Notes under the pieces: model-generated
Database searches by the model: none
What the model was told of the DNA's origin: nothing
The model's input: the letters and a program-made list of their open reading frames with translations, nothing else
Made by a program: the position numbers and the translations under genes
In this document: piece by piece, positions 24,299 through 36,195 of the stretch
Layout of the letters: each line of letters starts with the position of its first letter
Numbering within the stretch: position 1 is the first letter of the stretch
Assembly (NCBI GenBank): GCA_016800925.1
Contig: JABCPU010000052.1
Coordinates: 124,001 to 188,000 of the forward strand
Direction: 5' to 3'
DNA: 64,000 bases
From: Suillus spraguei
Lineage: Eukaryota > Basidiomycota > Agaricomycetes > Boletales > Suillaceae

Positions 24299-25406
24299 CT
24301 GCACGTAAATCATGGCAAGACAAATAAAACGATCAGGTGACGCCTAGAAGAGATCATGGGTCAATCATGCGACAAGAATGCCTGGACTGGGTCATTAACA
24401 ATACCCAGAGCATGGACGACTGGCCTGTGCCCAGGCCTTTATTGCATGATTCGCTGGGTGTTTTGAAGAACATGAACCAGTGGATTCTGAGTGTCACTTG
24501 CAACGTTGTGATTGATCGTTTGCCTTGGACAGCCTTTCGGCGCATTTTTGCTAGCGGTGGAGAGTACAAGAAAATCGCATCGCATATAGATCTCATTGCA
24601 CAAGTCAAAGACTTGACTTCTCTTCGCAGCATGATAGATCCTGTAGCTGTATACACTTGAATATTACTATCTGGGAATGTTTCACGACTTTCATTTCAAG
24701 TTGGTCTCCAGCGAGTACCACTGGCAGTGGTGCAGGCGGTTGTTTGCCACTATTTGGATAAGTGTTCATTAAGTTCTGGTTGACTCGTCACGCGCTGAGG
24801 GCCAGCCCAATCTTATCGTGTACTCATGATATTTCTCGTATTGCACGCTGTCAAAACATTTTCATTACCCATAATTTACTTTTGCGCCCGGCCACGTGCA
24901 TTCGCGTTTCTCTCCTTCAAAGTTTCACCAGTCGTGGAATCACACGACACGTACGGACGCGTACGGTACCAGTGTCCACGTGGCAGTTCGTCCAACTGCG
25001 CTTTCTGGGTCTAACACATCTGATTATCTCTGTCCAATTATTTCGTACATGGAAAATTATACACGTCGGTGTTACCATGGTCAAGTCGTACGAGACAATT
25101 GCAAGCATTGTATCGCTTGAGGAAAATTCTGTTACTGATATTCGTGTTATTCTGAATGAAGTAGGCGCAAGCCGCAGTGGACCCGGGATGTACGTCGACA
25201 GATCAGCTGGTCTAGAACTTCTCCCGTACCGCGCCGTTCGAAATAAGCGGGCTCCCGCTGGTGTTGTGTCATGGGCTTGATCATTGATATCACTGTACCA
25301 TCGTGGCTGCACGACTACTACTACCTTTGTACCACAGTAATAAGACTCCAGCCTGAGAGTTTTAATCTTTCGAGTTCTGCGAAGGGGACAGCAAGCAACA
25401 CGGAAC
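24299..25406. other. intergenic between galactokinase and mutarotase
   Basis: About 1.1 kb that should include the mutarotase promoter. Open frames at 24337-24660 and 24762-25280 (+) have no recognised motif, and the opposite strand is open over the same bases. Around 24890-24985 there are several CACGTG/CACGTAC-like palindromic hexamers, possibly regulator sites, which I cannot assign. Confidence 0.45.
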
Positions 25407-27382
25407 ATGATGGAAAAGCAATATCAGGGCGAATGGTTATCTCTCTCGTCAGCATTAACCCCACCGCTGGCTGTTGAGGTGAGTGGTCTGATTGTCGGTC
25501 TTCACTATAGTCTGGGTCTACAGTGTACAGGGCGGTTCATGCCGGAATAGTGAAGACTAATGATCCTTGACTTATGAACGCACAGGTCCTCCCGCATGGT
25601 GTGACCATCCATAGGATCATTGTACAGGTGGAGGGAAAAGTTTGTGTTCCAACTCTCCTGTGATTATATTTATTGACTTGATACTTGAATGTGGTCGACA
25701 CGTTTCGTCAAAACAAATCGTCCGCTATCCTTTCTGACGCTTTCTCTTCCCGACCATTCATTGATCAAAAAACACGAACACCATCCAAATTAGACCCACG
25801 ATATCCTCATCGGTCCTGAAAATCCCCAAGACTACGAGACATTCAAATATACTAACACCATCATCGGGCGGTATGCCAACCGCGTGCGGGTTGGGGAGCA
25901 TATAGTGAAGAAGGATGGATTCGAGAGGTTGGCAAGGCCCATCAGCAATGGTGTGTTCCATGCTTCTACGATTGCCGGTTTCTTTTTCCTCTATTCTAGT
26001 CTTAGTCTCAAATCTTGCCCTTCTTCCGCTCCTCAAACCTGTACCTCTGTCTAACCCCTATCTCGTAGAATCCCCTGAAGTTTCTTTGCATGGCGGTCTC
26101 CTTGGATTTGATTTTGCGGTTTGGCAGCGCCTGTCCCTCGAAGACACCAAGCTCTTCACACCTGCTGAGATCCGCACTCTCCAGAACTCCTCTACATCCG
26201 AGTCATCTGATAACACAGCTATTTATGCGTACATATCAGAAGATGGAGATCAAGGTTATCCAGGGAAGTTGTACCTTGAGACGCTTGTTGCGCTGCTCCC
26301 TCCTGCACAAGACGAGAAAGGAAAGGTGGGAAGTATAGTGATCTTGTACAGGGCGAGGTTAGTGAATGAAGGCGTTACTCCCATTAATTTGACACATGTA
26401 TGTCTCTGAATCATCTCAAAGGAAACAAGTGCTGATCCAATTAAGCACTGGGGATTCAACCTCGAAGCGAGCTTACAGGAGGGTGAAAGCGGGAATGATA
26501 AGCTTTCAGTAAAAAACCACAGGTTAAATATCAAGGTGCGCCTGACGTAATACTTTTGCTGCTCTGTTTCTCGGGACTGATGAATGGCCCACACCGTAAC
26601 ATCCTAGGCAAGCCACACGGCTGACCTTCTCCAAATGGTCTTCCCTCTGGAAAATACAGCCCAGTCAGTGGTACAGTGCACGAGCATAACGACAAACTGA
26701 TCAAAGAGGGATGTCCCAACGATGGGTATGATCACTACTATCTTCTCTCTCCTCGCCCATGCGAGAAACTTGTGCCACACCGTATATCTGCGAAAGATTT
26801 TGATGCCGCAAAAGCAGGGGAAGAACTAAATATAATATGTGAAAGAGATATTTGAGAGCACGAATAAATCGGTGGTTCAGTTGAAAGGCGAGAAATCGGG
26901 GTTGAAGGTTGATTTTGATTCGAATCGTGTGTTTGCACTTCAACTTGCGCCTACTCATGTTATATTGAATATGTGATCCGCAGAGGCTGGCCTTATGTTC
27001 TACACGAACAACCATCCGAACAAACAATTTCGAAAGAAGATTCACGGTGGTCCTGGAATGAAGGATGACGGGTATATCAATGGCTGTACGTTACATCCCC
27101 TTCCATGTATTTTTCACTGAATCTCCCTTTAGCCGCAGCATTCCTCGAGTTTCACGAAGTACGTCACTTCTTTGTGTTTTCCAGATGCCTTCAACATTCT
27201 CCCCTGCACCTCACGTTCTGTTGTCCTGCGGCATTGCTGACTATGTTTAGCCACTCTCTGCTTTCCTCCACCCCGAAGCGACACCGAACAGTACAGACAC
27301 GCTTCTTACGTCCAACGAGATCTACAATAATTTTGTCCGTGCAGATATCTTTGTGGACAGTGAGCGTGTTCGTGGGGGTTGA
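25407..27382 (+). CDS. aldose 1-epimerase (galactose mutarotase), two frame breaks
   Basis: Interconverts alpha and beta anomers of galactose/glucose, supplying the alpha form to galactokinase. Start MMEKQYQGEWLSLSSALTPP (ATG 25407), intron, VLPHGVTIHRIIVQVEGK, intron, THDILIGPENPQDYETF, IIGRYANRV (the N-R pair of the active site), ESPEVSLHGG with the catalytic His of the 'L-H-G-G' motif, INLTHHWGFNLEAS with the second active-site His pair, then GYDHYYLL (catalytic-site Asp region), QAGLMFYTNN, SAAFLEFHEPLSAFLHP, and a stop at 27380-27382. Two places need a frame change without any possible intron: about 26627-26637 (-1; KASHTADLL then NGLPSGKYSPVSGT) and about 26826-26850 (+1; before VKEIFESTNKSVVQL). 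Splice sites elsewhere are regular. It is either a recently broken gene or an assembly with base errors. Confidence 0.85.
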
Positions 27383-28555
27383 TAGGATGTTGCAATTCCC
27401 CAACTCCAGGAGTGGAGGAAGGTTTGTTCGCCAGAAACGTACCCATCTCATCTAACATACGACTTGTATGTTTTCATTCTTCTTGAACACAATATTACCT
27501 GTTCTGCTGTCTCGGCTACCCATCATATTTTGTTGCTTTGTAAAGTACCGCGGCTCCGGGGCTTGGAAGGGTAGTATAGACATTTAATTTATAAATACAG
27601 TGGGTTGCAAACGGCACCCAATCCAATCACAAGGTATCGCAATCCGCTTGCCACTGGCACAGGTTAACTTCTGCCCTCACGTGAGCACGAGATCCAAGTA
27701 ACCAATGATTACTGTGTGCCAACTGTGTGCGATGTTGAACCTCGAGAACATGTACCGGCCCGCGGTCATACAGGGACTGCACTGGCAGCCTTCTGCAGCT
27801 TTGAGGTGGCCGCCGGCGAGTTGCATGAAGGGACTCGTGTACTTGTCACATATCAAATTGTCAGACCCCTTGGTGGGTCAACGGAGATTAGTTCCATATA
27901 AGAGCTAACAGCTTGTCCGCCAATACCTACGAGGATCAAAATGCGTATGATCATCCAGCATTTACGAACATTGATCAAGGAAACCTTTAATGATGTATGT
28001 GAAAGGAGGGACCCTGTACATGCATTTCCACCGATTAAGCTCCATCAATGGCCGGATTATGGACGCAATTTTATGTCCAAGTGTGGTATAGTACAACGGG
28101 ACGGCGACAAGAACACGAGGAACGTGTAGCCTTCCCGGCCCGTGGGGTCTGCAACAGCCCAGTAATGGCAGAAAAGAACATTACATTGTTAAACTTGTCA
28201 TGTTCCAAGGAAGCTCAGCAGCAAGCTGTGACACGACAAGAGCGGTCTAGTGATACATTCTACTGTGACGTTCATGGATTTCGTACACTGTACGAATGGC
28301 AATGCAGACAGCCATGTTCTGATGGATGAAGGAAATGCTAAGCACGGAGGACAGGTGTGGAAATAGGATTCAACAAAGAATCCCACTATGTACCTACAAA
28401 CAGCTTGTTTGGGGTGCCCTGCAAAGAGTCATTTGCATGGAAGAAGGTAAATCCCACAGAGACCACTAGCGATGTTAAGCATGAACTTGGCGCGCATGTA
28501 ACGCGGGAGCACGCCAATATACTTTGGAGTGAGGGCAATGAATGGGTGCGACCGT
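27383..28555. other. gene-poor stretch beside the transporter relic
   Basis: No gene that I can support. The frames at 27705-27908, 27941-28129 and 28357-28557 (+) overlap open frames on the other strand and show no family signature. Part of this may be the degraded C-terminal half (second membrane domain) of the ABC transporter relic that ends at about 28556, but I could not read it. Confidence 0.35.
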
Positions 28556-29960
28556 GAGGTAGTGAAGAAGGAATACTAGACGCTGGGCTGTTGCGGGCGA
28601 GTACGACCATATTCGTGCATCTTTTTCGATCTCAACCTGGAGCTGCATTGCCTTGGTGAACGCTTCCAGACACGCCAATCAGTGATGGAAACTGCAGCTG
28701 CTCCAGTACCAATCGCATCAAGTATGTACTTACGAGTTGACTCGGAGCCACAGTGTGGAGCACCATTCTGTTTCAAGTAGTTCAGGATGGCGATGAGTTC
28801 TCACCAATGACGCCAAAGTAGACAGTCTGTCCACCCTTGCGGAGGAGCAGCAATTTGTCAAATCCTGCAAGAACACAGCTCTAAAGCAGCGAGATAACCT
28901 AATGGCACTCACATGCAGAGAATGGCCTGACCATGGTCAACAAGTTCACAAAGGAACTGCGCGATAGCCCAGGGAGATTGCGAGTCAAGACTAGACGTAC
29001 GCTCATCCAAGAAGAGTGGCAGTTTGGAACTTCAGCCTGAAGGGTTTGTGGTCTACCTTGGCAGCGAGCTCCATTGCGATGGTGGTGCGTTTACAATGCT
29101 CGGTCCTGAGAAACCCAGCAACTTTAGCATCGGTATACTTCTCTAGACCACACACACACTTGAGGGAACTTGTCAACACTTCACTGGAAAGTTAAGTTGG
29201 GATTGAGCACGAGCCTGAAAGTCTATGGGAAGCAGCTGTCCGTTAACGAACTGGTCACCACCCACCACACCAGCAACGACGTGTTGTCCAAGAACGTCCA
29301 AGAGTGCAGTCTACGAGTACTCAGGTAAACAGAATGTGCAATTGGTATCCTGGGAAGTTATGCCTTTCCAGCACCAGATTCACCACCAACACAGTGAGTT
29401 TCCCAGGGACAATGAAGCCCGTGACATCATAAAGGTGTTTCCTTTCATACTACAGGTGCCGCCACGTTAAGAGGTTCGTATCCATGTGAGGTTGTAGGAT
29501 CAGCTGGCTTGGAAGCGAAACTCTGCGTCTGCCTTCTTCTCGTCAAGTGCCTTGGCATACCCATCGATGCTCGACCAGAAGAGAATGACGGTGCCGTCGA
29601 AAGTAAACGTCGTATTGTATTCCAGTGCGATTAAGAGAACGGACAAGAACACGAAGTGGAAGGCACAAATAACAATAAAGTTCTGGGGTGGTGTCATGAG
29701 TTGTTCACAAAGTACAACGGACCAACTCACCCTCAAAGATGACCATACAGCTACGTTAGACAGATGCCTGCTCGCGTTTGCAATTGCTAATAAATTGCTC
29801 GCAGCACATTTCAATAGTTTCTTGAAGACTGAAGGAGAGACAATAAAATGTCAAGTTCGTCAGTTTATACAAGTCACCACGAGACACTTTCCGTTTCATG
29901 AGGTATCTACCTGAAATCAAATGCTTGCTCATGTTCAATAAAGGTAAAATATGTCTGATG
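28556..29960 (-). pseudogene. decayed PDR-type (ABCG) multidrug transporter
   Basis: Functional relatives are plasma-membrane drug/lipid exporters with order NBD1-TM-NBD2-TM. Recognisable pieces, high to low coordinates on the minus strand: a membrane segment and linker (LIALEYNTTFTFDGTVILF, 29500-29814); GYEPLNVAAP; the second-NBD Walker A GESGAGK (about 29363-29385) split by an intron before [51 protein letters not shown] (Walker B, with Pro of D-E-P-T replaced by Arg); [49 protein letters not shown]; and ITDWRVWKRSP. These lie in different frames with stops between them, and the region encoding the signature and Q-loop is unreadable. The first NBD and TM domains above 29960 are not recognisable. 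Clearly a dead copy; an intact source gene elsewhere is expected. Confidence 0.82.
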
Positions 29961-31286
29961 GTTTCTTGAGGAGTGAGGGAGGGGACATGTCCGACTCTAG
30001 GTCTGAATGTAGTTGCGAACCGGAGTACTTAGCAGCCTGGAGCCTTCACACACCTGTTAACGTTCCTAACACGGTGAAAATTAACCGAAAATGAAGATCA
30101 CATGCGCTATAATAAGGTACGTAGTCAATGGCAAAAGCAAGACCACTGCATATTCTAAACTTACCTTACTAACTTCTTATTCAAACAAGTCAGGTACATA
30201 GACTTCTATCATTGCAAACTAGTATCGAAGCATACCAAGACCGGGTTGAGGTCTCAAAGAGGACTAATCAAGTACTGTTCGCAGAGCATGGAACGAACAC
30301 CAGCTCCTTCATCGCCTAGAAATCAGCTCCCGAGCCTGTAATTCTGCCCACTGATCTAATAGCAATAGTGGTCTCGACCCTCGTGATTACATGGCAGTTA
30401 GAGTGCAAGCTGGGCTGGAACGAGGAGGCGAAGAAACAACTTGTTTGGATATTGATAGTATTCATGGGGATAAGACGGATATTCATTCCTTGAGCTTGCT
30501 TCCAAAACCAATAATCGAGCCCAGATCTTGTCGAAGCTGGGTATATGTATTGTTGCGAGATGAACTTGGACGCAAGGCGGACATGTTGAGACTTGACTAA
30601 GCTCCTACGGGCCGCCTGCAGCCTTCTGGTGGGTTTCTTCGTGATATCTCACTTCCCTGATGCGCAAGTAAGGGTCGACCATGCCGTTGGCAGCTAGAAG
30701 TTGGGCGTAGTATCAGGGGCGACGCCGCCATTTTCGATAGAGATAGACTAGTAGGTGGGCAGTCGGTCCTACAATTGTTCAACATTATGGAGATTTAACA
30801 GCATGCTATACCTGGAATGGACGCTCAGTTGTACCATTTTCTGTCATGTTCACCCAGGAGGCACATGGTACAAAAGCTAAATGAAGTAATAACTTGAAGA
30901 GCGTTCCCGAATTACAGAATCGCCACACGCGGCCCCGGTCTCCGCAGTGATGCTAAAATTTACATCAGTTTACAAATTCAAGACCAAAGTTCAACGTTGA
31001 AAAGTAAGATGTCGGAAAAAATAGCCGTTGCACTATCGCATGTTTGAGTTGTTACCGTAGTCTAGACAAGTGTGATAGGCTTAGTCAGTAAAAAAATATT
31101 TAGTATTGATTTTTGTCCACGTGATGCCGTCGCGTCCACCTGGAAACAGTTGAATATTGTCAACTGCTTACCTCCCTCTCCGTTTTACAATCTTTGTTGA
31201 TTACTCCATTTTACCTCTCAATCACCTGCAATTTATCAAGTGCATATTTGACGCGATACTCAAATATACCTCTATCGGCATCCAAA
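29961..31286. other. gene-poor stretch
   Basis: Presumably holds unreadable upstream remains of the ABC transporter relic and, from about 31020, the promoter and leader of the next gene (pyrimidine-rich near 31165-31200). A minus-strand reading at 30600-30700 (LLAANGMVDPYLRIREVRYH, ending in a stop) is open but I cannot connect it to a start or a family. Confidence 0.35.
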
Positions 31287-34200
31287 ATGATCCCTCTAGA
31301 GATCCAAGCCGCTGCTTGGGCATTTCTGCTGGATACGCTGCTTCGCTTTTTCAGCATGCGTGTCACGCAGACTTTTTACGCCCTTCCATATCTCCAACCT
31401 CATCTACTTCTTGGACCTAATTCTGCTTACATACACTCGAAAAACGTTATCATTCAAGAGGACTTGGCTCACTTTCAGCCATCATTTTCCACATCAATTA
31501 TGACATCTCCTCCTGTCTCTTTATATGATAAGCCTACTACAATATTAACACCACTATCTCCAACCCTGATAACGTTGGTCGTCGATCCGCTGGCGGAACC
31601 TGACCGCAATTTCTGGTTTCACAATCCACCTCCCGGTACACCGCACCCATCGCAGGAGCGCACGCGCAACGTAATATCCCCTTCCTGGATACGCCAGCAA
31701 GCATCCGCGCCCGGCGAGAAGCACCCCGAAGCACTCGTCCCTTTTTTCCCGCGCATTATCACCTTCTGCCCTATGCTGCTTATCGTCCGTTATGCGCTCA
31801 CTTTGAGTGCAGCATACCTTATACTATCTGTGAGTTTTATGCCCCTGAAGGCGCTCGCCTCAAGCTGACATATCTCGGTAATATTTTATGTACAGGTCTT
31901 TGCAATGCTCGTCGCTGCACCATTCGAATGGTCTTCGGAGGTTGTAGTTTGCGATGCACTGCTTGTCGGCCCTGGTATGGCAGACCTTATGGGAATGATC
32001 TATAAGATGATAGAACCAGGTACTGCAGTCGCTCTGTGTGTTCCAGCGTTTCCCATGGCTGCTCTCCGTTGGTCATGGCCTATCATCAAAGAAGTAACAT
32101 CTGAGCTCGGCTACTGTCTCTGCGCTGGTACGGTGCGCCTCGCCCATATCCTAATAGCGTGCTTCAGCAAGATTGCGCATATTTCATCTAGAGCTGCTCG
32201 TTATATCGCTAGGTTCATGGCGACTGCATGTAGGTGGCCGCTCTTCACAATTCACTGGCTACACGCCTTGGTCGCTGCCTATCTCTGCTGGATTTTAATT
32301 GGTATCAAGGCGATCCACCATGTCATGCAGAGGAAACCAATCACAAAAGCACGAATTCCGATCATTACCATAACACCTGCTGAAAACGACGAGACAAGCG
32401 CATGCGAGAGCGTCGATATTGCCACGCTGCTGGAAGAAATCAGTGATGGAACTACTGAACTCCAATCGCTTTTGGGAGCCGCAAGCTCAAGTTCTGACGA
32501 TTGTCCCCAAGATGGCGTCGTCGACCAGTTGCAAATAGATGAACCCATGCTCCATGCATCTTGCGGTCAGGTCGGTGAGGTAGAGGAGCTTTTGGATGTC
32601 GAGCGGCATACCTTATTGGGCGTACAGGAGGTGCATACTAGGTGTCCAGACCACGAAATCAGGCTAGACGCCCCTGACGATGCCCTGCCTGGCGCGATCA
32701 CCGGAAAACCTGAGATTCACGCGATCTGTTCCCGGGATTCTGGAAGCACAGTGGTAGTTAAAATCGAGGGTTCAGTCGCCTATTCGCCGTTAATGCCTTC
32801 TGGGGATAAAGCAACGACGACAGCCTCAATTGATTGCAAAGTAGGGTATCATGTTACCCGACTGGCATCAAAGGAAAGAGCGCCTGGTGAGCAGCCGACG
32901 TACGCGGAAGGAGGCGTCTACCAAAAAACTATTCCTGGTAGTGCCGAACTTGGAGCTATGAAACAAGAAAATATTTATAATAATCAAGACGTTCACAATC
33001 CGTATGGCGTGATTGATGTCCCTAAACCGACAACTCCTAGTCACTGTCCAGGGACTACGTTATCAACGGATGATCCCTCCAGCGATCCAGGTGTAGAAAG
33101 CATAAAGTCTTACACGGCCGTCAAGTCCCCACTACTGGCGTATTCCTTGATACCCAGCCACAACACGGCCTCTCAGCCATCATTGATTGTCCAGGGCGAG
33201 ACCGAAGGGCGGCTTAACACTCCAACTGTTCTGCGTCAAGACAACAGCGCCAACAAAACATGCTTGGAGCCGGGTAATGAAACCCTCATACCCGAGGCGA
33301 TTATGAAAACGGAAGATTCAGCTTTCATCCACTTTGTCTCTTCGGTTCCACGGAAGACGAACATTAAGAAGAGTAGTTTGTTTATGATGACGCCAGAGAC
33401 TTCGATATCTGGCGAATTCCCCTCTGCGCAGCTGTCTTCACACAACGCTCAACTGTCGATATCTCCGAACACCAAGGGATGTCCCCCAAGTACAAAGGAA
33501 GGCCCTACTAAAATAGCGTCAGACGACAAACTTTATTCCACATCTAACTCCAATCTCAAAGGTCAGGAACCAACAAGTGAGATATGGGATTTCCCGAAAT
33601 CGGGAACAAACGCACCATTTCACCGGCTCTTGTCGGCATCCATTCACGCTCCTTCGGGACAGTCATCAGAACCAATCCATTGTATTGGGGGAGCTATCAG
33701 GTCCAGCCCCGCAATGCCCCGGTCAGGAAGACCACCACATGTGGTTCTTAGTAAGAACGGATCCTTGAATGATCGGGCGGCATCTTCCATACCACAAGGT
33801 TTGGTTCTGAAAAGTACGTTGACGAGATATGACCCGCCTCTGCGACTCGTCGGACCAAGCCTGGAACAAATTGACCACACTCTGAATGTGAACCTCCCAA
33901 ACCCTACCCATTCAAGGAAGCACATGGTTGATCACATCGCAAAGGCCAGCGGACCGCAGCCCCTGCACTTCACTGGAGGCTACGCGACCCATCGAGACGT
34001 TCCTCCTCGGATGGTCGGTTCAGGTTCCAATCACATAACGACTCACAGAGCGCCTTCAACACGCGAGTCCGTCCCAGATTGGGCAGCTGAGGCTGCTGCG
34101 GAGCGAAGGTCTGTAAATATGCATATCTCCGCGCCGAAAGTGTATCTGGGAACACCAGTAGCCCGTGTTTCCTCGTTGCACCAGTCTTCAGGTACAACAG

Positions 34201-34824
34201 CACTACGCATGCCTATTCCGGGAGATATTTTCAGTCCAGCCCCGCAACGTGTCACGTCTAAAGTAGCCAGGTGGGCTGCTGAAGTAAACCGCGTGCGAGA
34301 GCCTGCAATGAGTCAAATTCTTGAGGGTTCTAGTCTTAATGCGCAGGTCGAGGGTTGTCGTCAGGGTGCCCAACAGAAGCCGCTCCTTCTGAACTGTAAA
34401 GCAAGCACAACGTTATCGCGGGACGATACGCCAACTGTTTTCCCAAGTGCGTCTGAAGTTGCTTATCACGATCAACGGCCAGTGTCTTCTGAATTTGCAA
34501 AACGGACCGTTGAAACGCGCGATAAAGAGCAAACAAAGTACGGGATTTCCTATTAAAACTGTTTGACAAAATATTAATGAGAATTTTAGGACTGTCCAGG
34601 GGCAGTACAACTCTTACTACGAATCCCTTTGTGCAAGGAACATGGAGTATATTGCATTAGAAGCGAGGCGCATCAACGCGGATATGGGGAGGTCACCTTC
34701 GAACGGACAATCTCCTACTGCAGTGAGCGACCTGAGCTTGAACGAGTGGTTTAGTCGTGCAAGGGATCCAATCTCCGGAGACGACATCGAGAGGATGATC
34801 CGTATGCTCGAAAGGGGGACCTGA
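31287..34824 (+). CDS. unrecognised large protein with N-terminal membrane region
   Basis: I do not recognise this family. Start ATG 31287 (MIPLEIQAAAWAFLL). Exon 1 (31287-31829) ends in FFPRIITFCPMLLIVRYALT, LSAAYLILS, intron 31830-31895, exon 2 (31896-34537) begins VFAMLVAAPFEWSSEVVVCD; intron 34538-34589 joins to exon 3 (34590-34824) encoding TVQGQYNSYYESLCARNMEY, IALEARRINADMGR and EWFSRARDPISGDDIERM. Total about 1,140 residues. The first 350 residues hold several hydrophobic segments (e.g. TAVALCVPAFPMAALRWSW, LHALVAAYLCWILIGIKAI), so it is probably multi-pass; the next ~700 residues are polar, Ser/Thr/Pro-rich and likely disordered on one side of the membrane. The C-terminal 75 residues form a short ordered-looking helical piece. 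The single very long exon without stops and the clean introns support a real gene. Confidence 0.75.
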
Positions 34825-35047
34825 GATGTAAACTTCCGACGGACCATGGTTCAAGCCAAGTCGCGTGATTCAGCTGTCATAATCGTTGGAAGAATTTTAC
34901 TATGCATCGAGCCTGTGTACTAATGTCGGTGCGATTCTGCGTGGTTTTTACCGCCTTTTGTTTTGTATCAATGTAGCCGTGTACTACATACTGTATAACA
35001 TTGACATGCCTTGAAAATAAACTGCTATCAGTGTCTAGAGTGATCTG

Positions 35048-35418
35048 TCAGACCTCGGATAGATCCAAGGAAGTCGTTACTTCTTGGTTTGCCAACGACT
35101 CATACGATACTATGTAGCTCAAAGTTCCTTTTTGGGAAATATTTATACTCCGCCGTTGCTCGTCGAAACCTAGTCCTAGAGGCACGCGTACGCTGTCCAG
35201 CTCGACGTCAAGACTCATTTCAAGGCCCTTCCTGCCCGTCAAATCCTTGTAAGTACCATTCACATCGTCTGGGGTGTATCAGGATACAAAAAAGAGTGTC
35301 AGAAACTCTTCATGGCTGGATGAGCTACCTCCTAGTTGGATGACATGACTGACTCCAGTCTTCCTCAGCCGGACAAGTGCGAGATCATCATCGCAGTACG
35401 TTTGATTCCTACAAGCAC
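35048..35418 (-). CDS. possible small spliced gene antisense to the RPS10 leader
   Basis: Low-confidence call. On the minus strand an acceptor at about 35419-35420 opens a frame NQTYCDDDLALVRLRKTGVS, HVIQLG, closed by a GTAGCT donor; after a 50-60 nt intron ending CCCCAG the frame continues DDVNGTYKDLTGRKGLEMSL, DVELDSVRVPLGLGFDEQRR, SINISQKGTLSYIVSYESLA and ends DLSEV with a stop at 35048. The joined ~98 residues are stop-free, of ordinary composition and predicted beta-rich. I do not recognise them. No convincing first exon: it would have to overlap the start of the ribosomal protein gene (ATG 35476). It may be a relic or the 3' part of an antisense transcript. Confidence 0.3.
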
Positions 35419-35475
35419 TATCAGACCCATTTCCAATTCTCCCTCAGCTTCCCCATTTCATTCAATTAGCCCAGC

Positions 35476-36031
35476 ATGATTATTACCAAACAAAACAGGC
35501 GTGCCATCTACGAAAACCTCTTCAAGGGTGGGTTATTGGCGTACCGGCCTTGTGATGGCTTTCCAGAGCTCATTATCAATTGATCTCAGAGGGTGTTCTG
35601 GTCGCCAAGAAAGACTACAATGCGCCGAAGCATGAAGAGCTTGATGTCCCCAACCTTCAGGTTATCAAGGCCATGCAGAGCCTGACCTCCAGGGGCCTCG
35701 TTAAGACCCAATTCTCGTGGCAGTGGTATTACTACGTTTTGACTCCTGAAGGTGTTGAATATCTCAGGGAGTGGTGTGTAGTCTCATTTTATGCCTTCTT
35801 TTCCCGGACTCACGTATCGATAGGCTGCACCTCCCCAACGAGATCGTCCCTTCGACTCACAAGCGGGCTGCTCGCCCTCCACGCCCAGCAACTGTACGCC
35901 CTGGTGGTGGCGACGGTGCTTACCGCGCACCTCGCGGCGACCGCGACGATTACCGGAAGAAGGAGGGTGGCGCGCCTGGCGACTACAGGCCATCATTCGC
36001 AGGTGTTGGTCGGGGTGCACCTAGAGAGTAG
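35476..36031 (+). CDS. RPS10: 40S ribosomal protein S10 (eS10)
   Basis: Structural protein of the small ribosomal subunit. Exon 1 (35476-35527) encodes [17 protein letters not shown]; after an intron (35528-35589) exon 2 reads [60 protein letters not shown], which is the strongly conserved eS10 winged-helix core; a second intron (donor GTGTGT, acceptor ATCGATAG) leads to [20 protein letters not shown] and a Gly/Arg/Pro/Asp-rich tail ending GRGAPRE, TAG at 36029-36031. Length about 148 residues, normal for fungi. The first 5'-leader region (35340-35475) is pyrimidine-rich, as is common for ribosomal protein genes, and may hold a leader intron. Confidence 0.95.
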
Positions 36032-36195
36032 GTGGTTGATTATTGCGAGGTGCTATAAGTTCGGTCAGAGTGCTAGAACTTGCATGTTTCGGTGATCGCA
36101 AAATTTTGTATGAGCATGTTCCATGCCATGACTATACTATGCTTTCCTTCGCGTTTCTTCTCATTTGTCCACTTCAACTTCAGGCACTAAGCTCC

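Noticed and set aside
24337..25280. Two plus-strand ORFs (107 and 172 residues) between galactokinase and mutarotase
   Set aside because: No recognised domain, opposite strand equally open, more likely promoter/intergenic DNA.
27597..27660. Transposon-end-like sequence (TGGGTTGCAAACGGCACCC)
   Set aside because: No matching inverted end or target duplication found within the gene-poor region.
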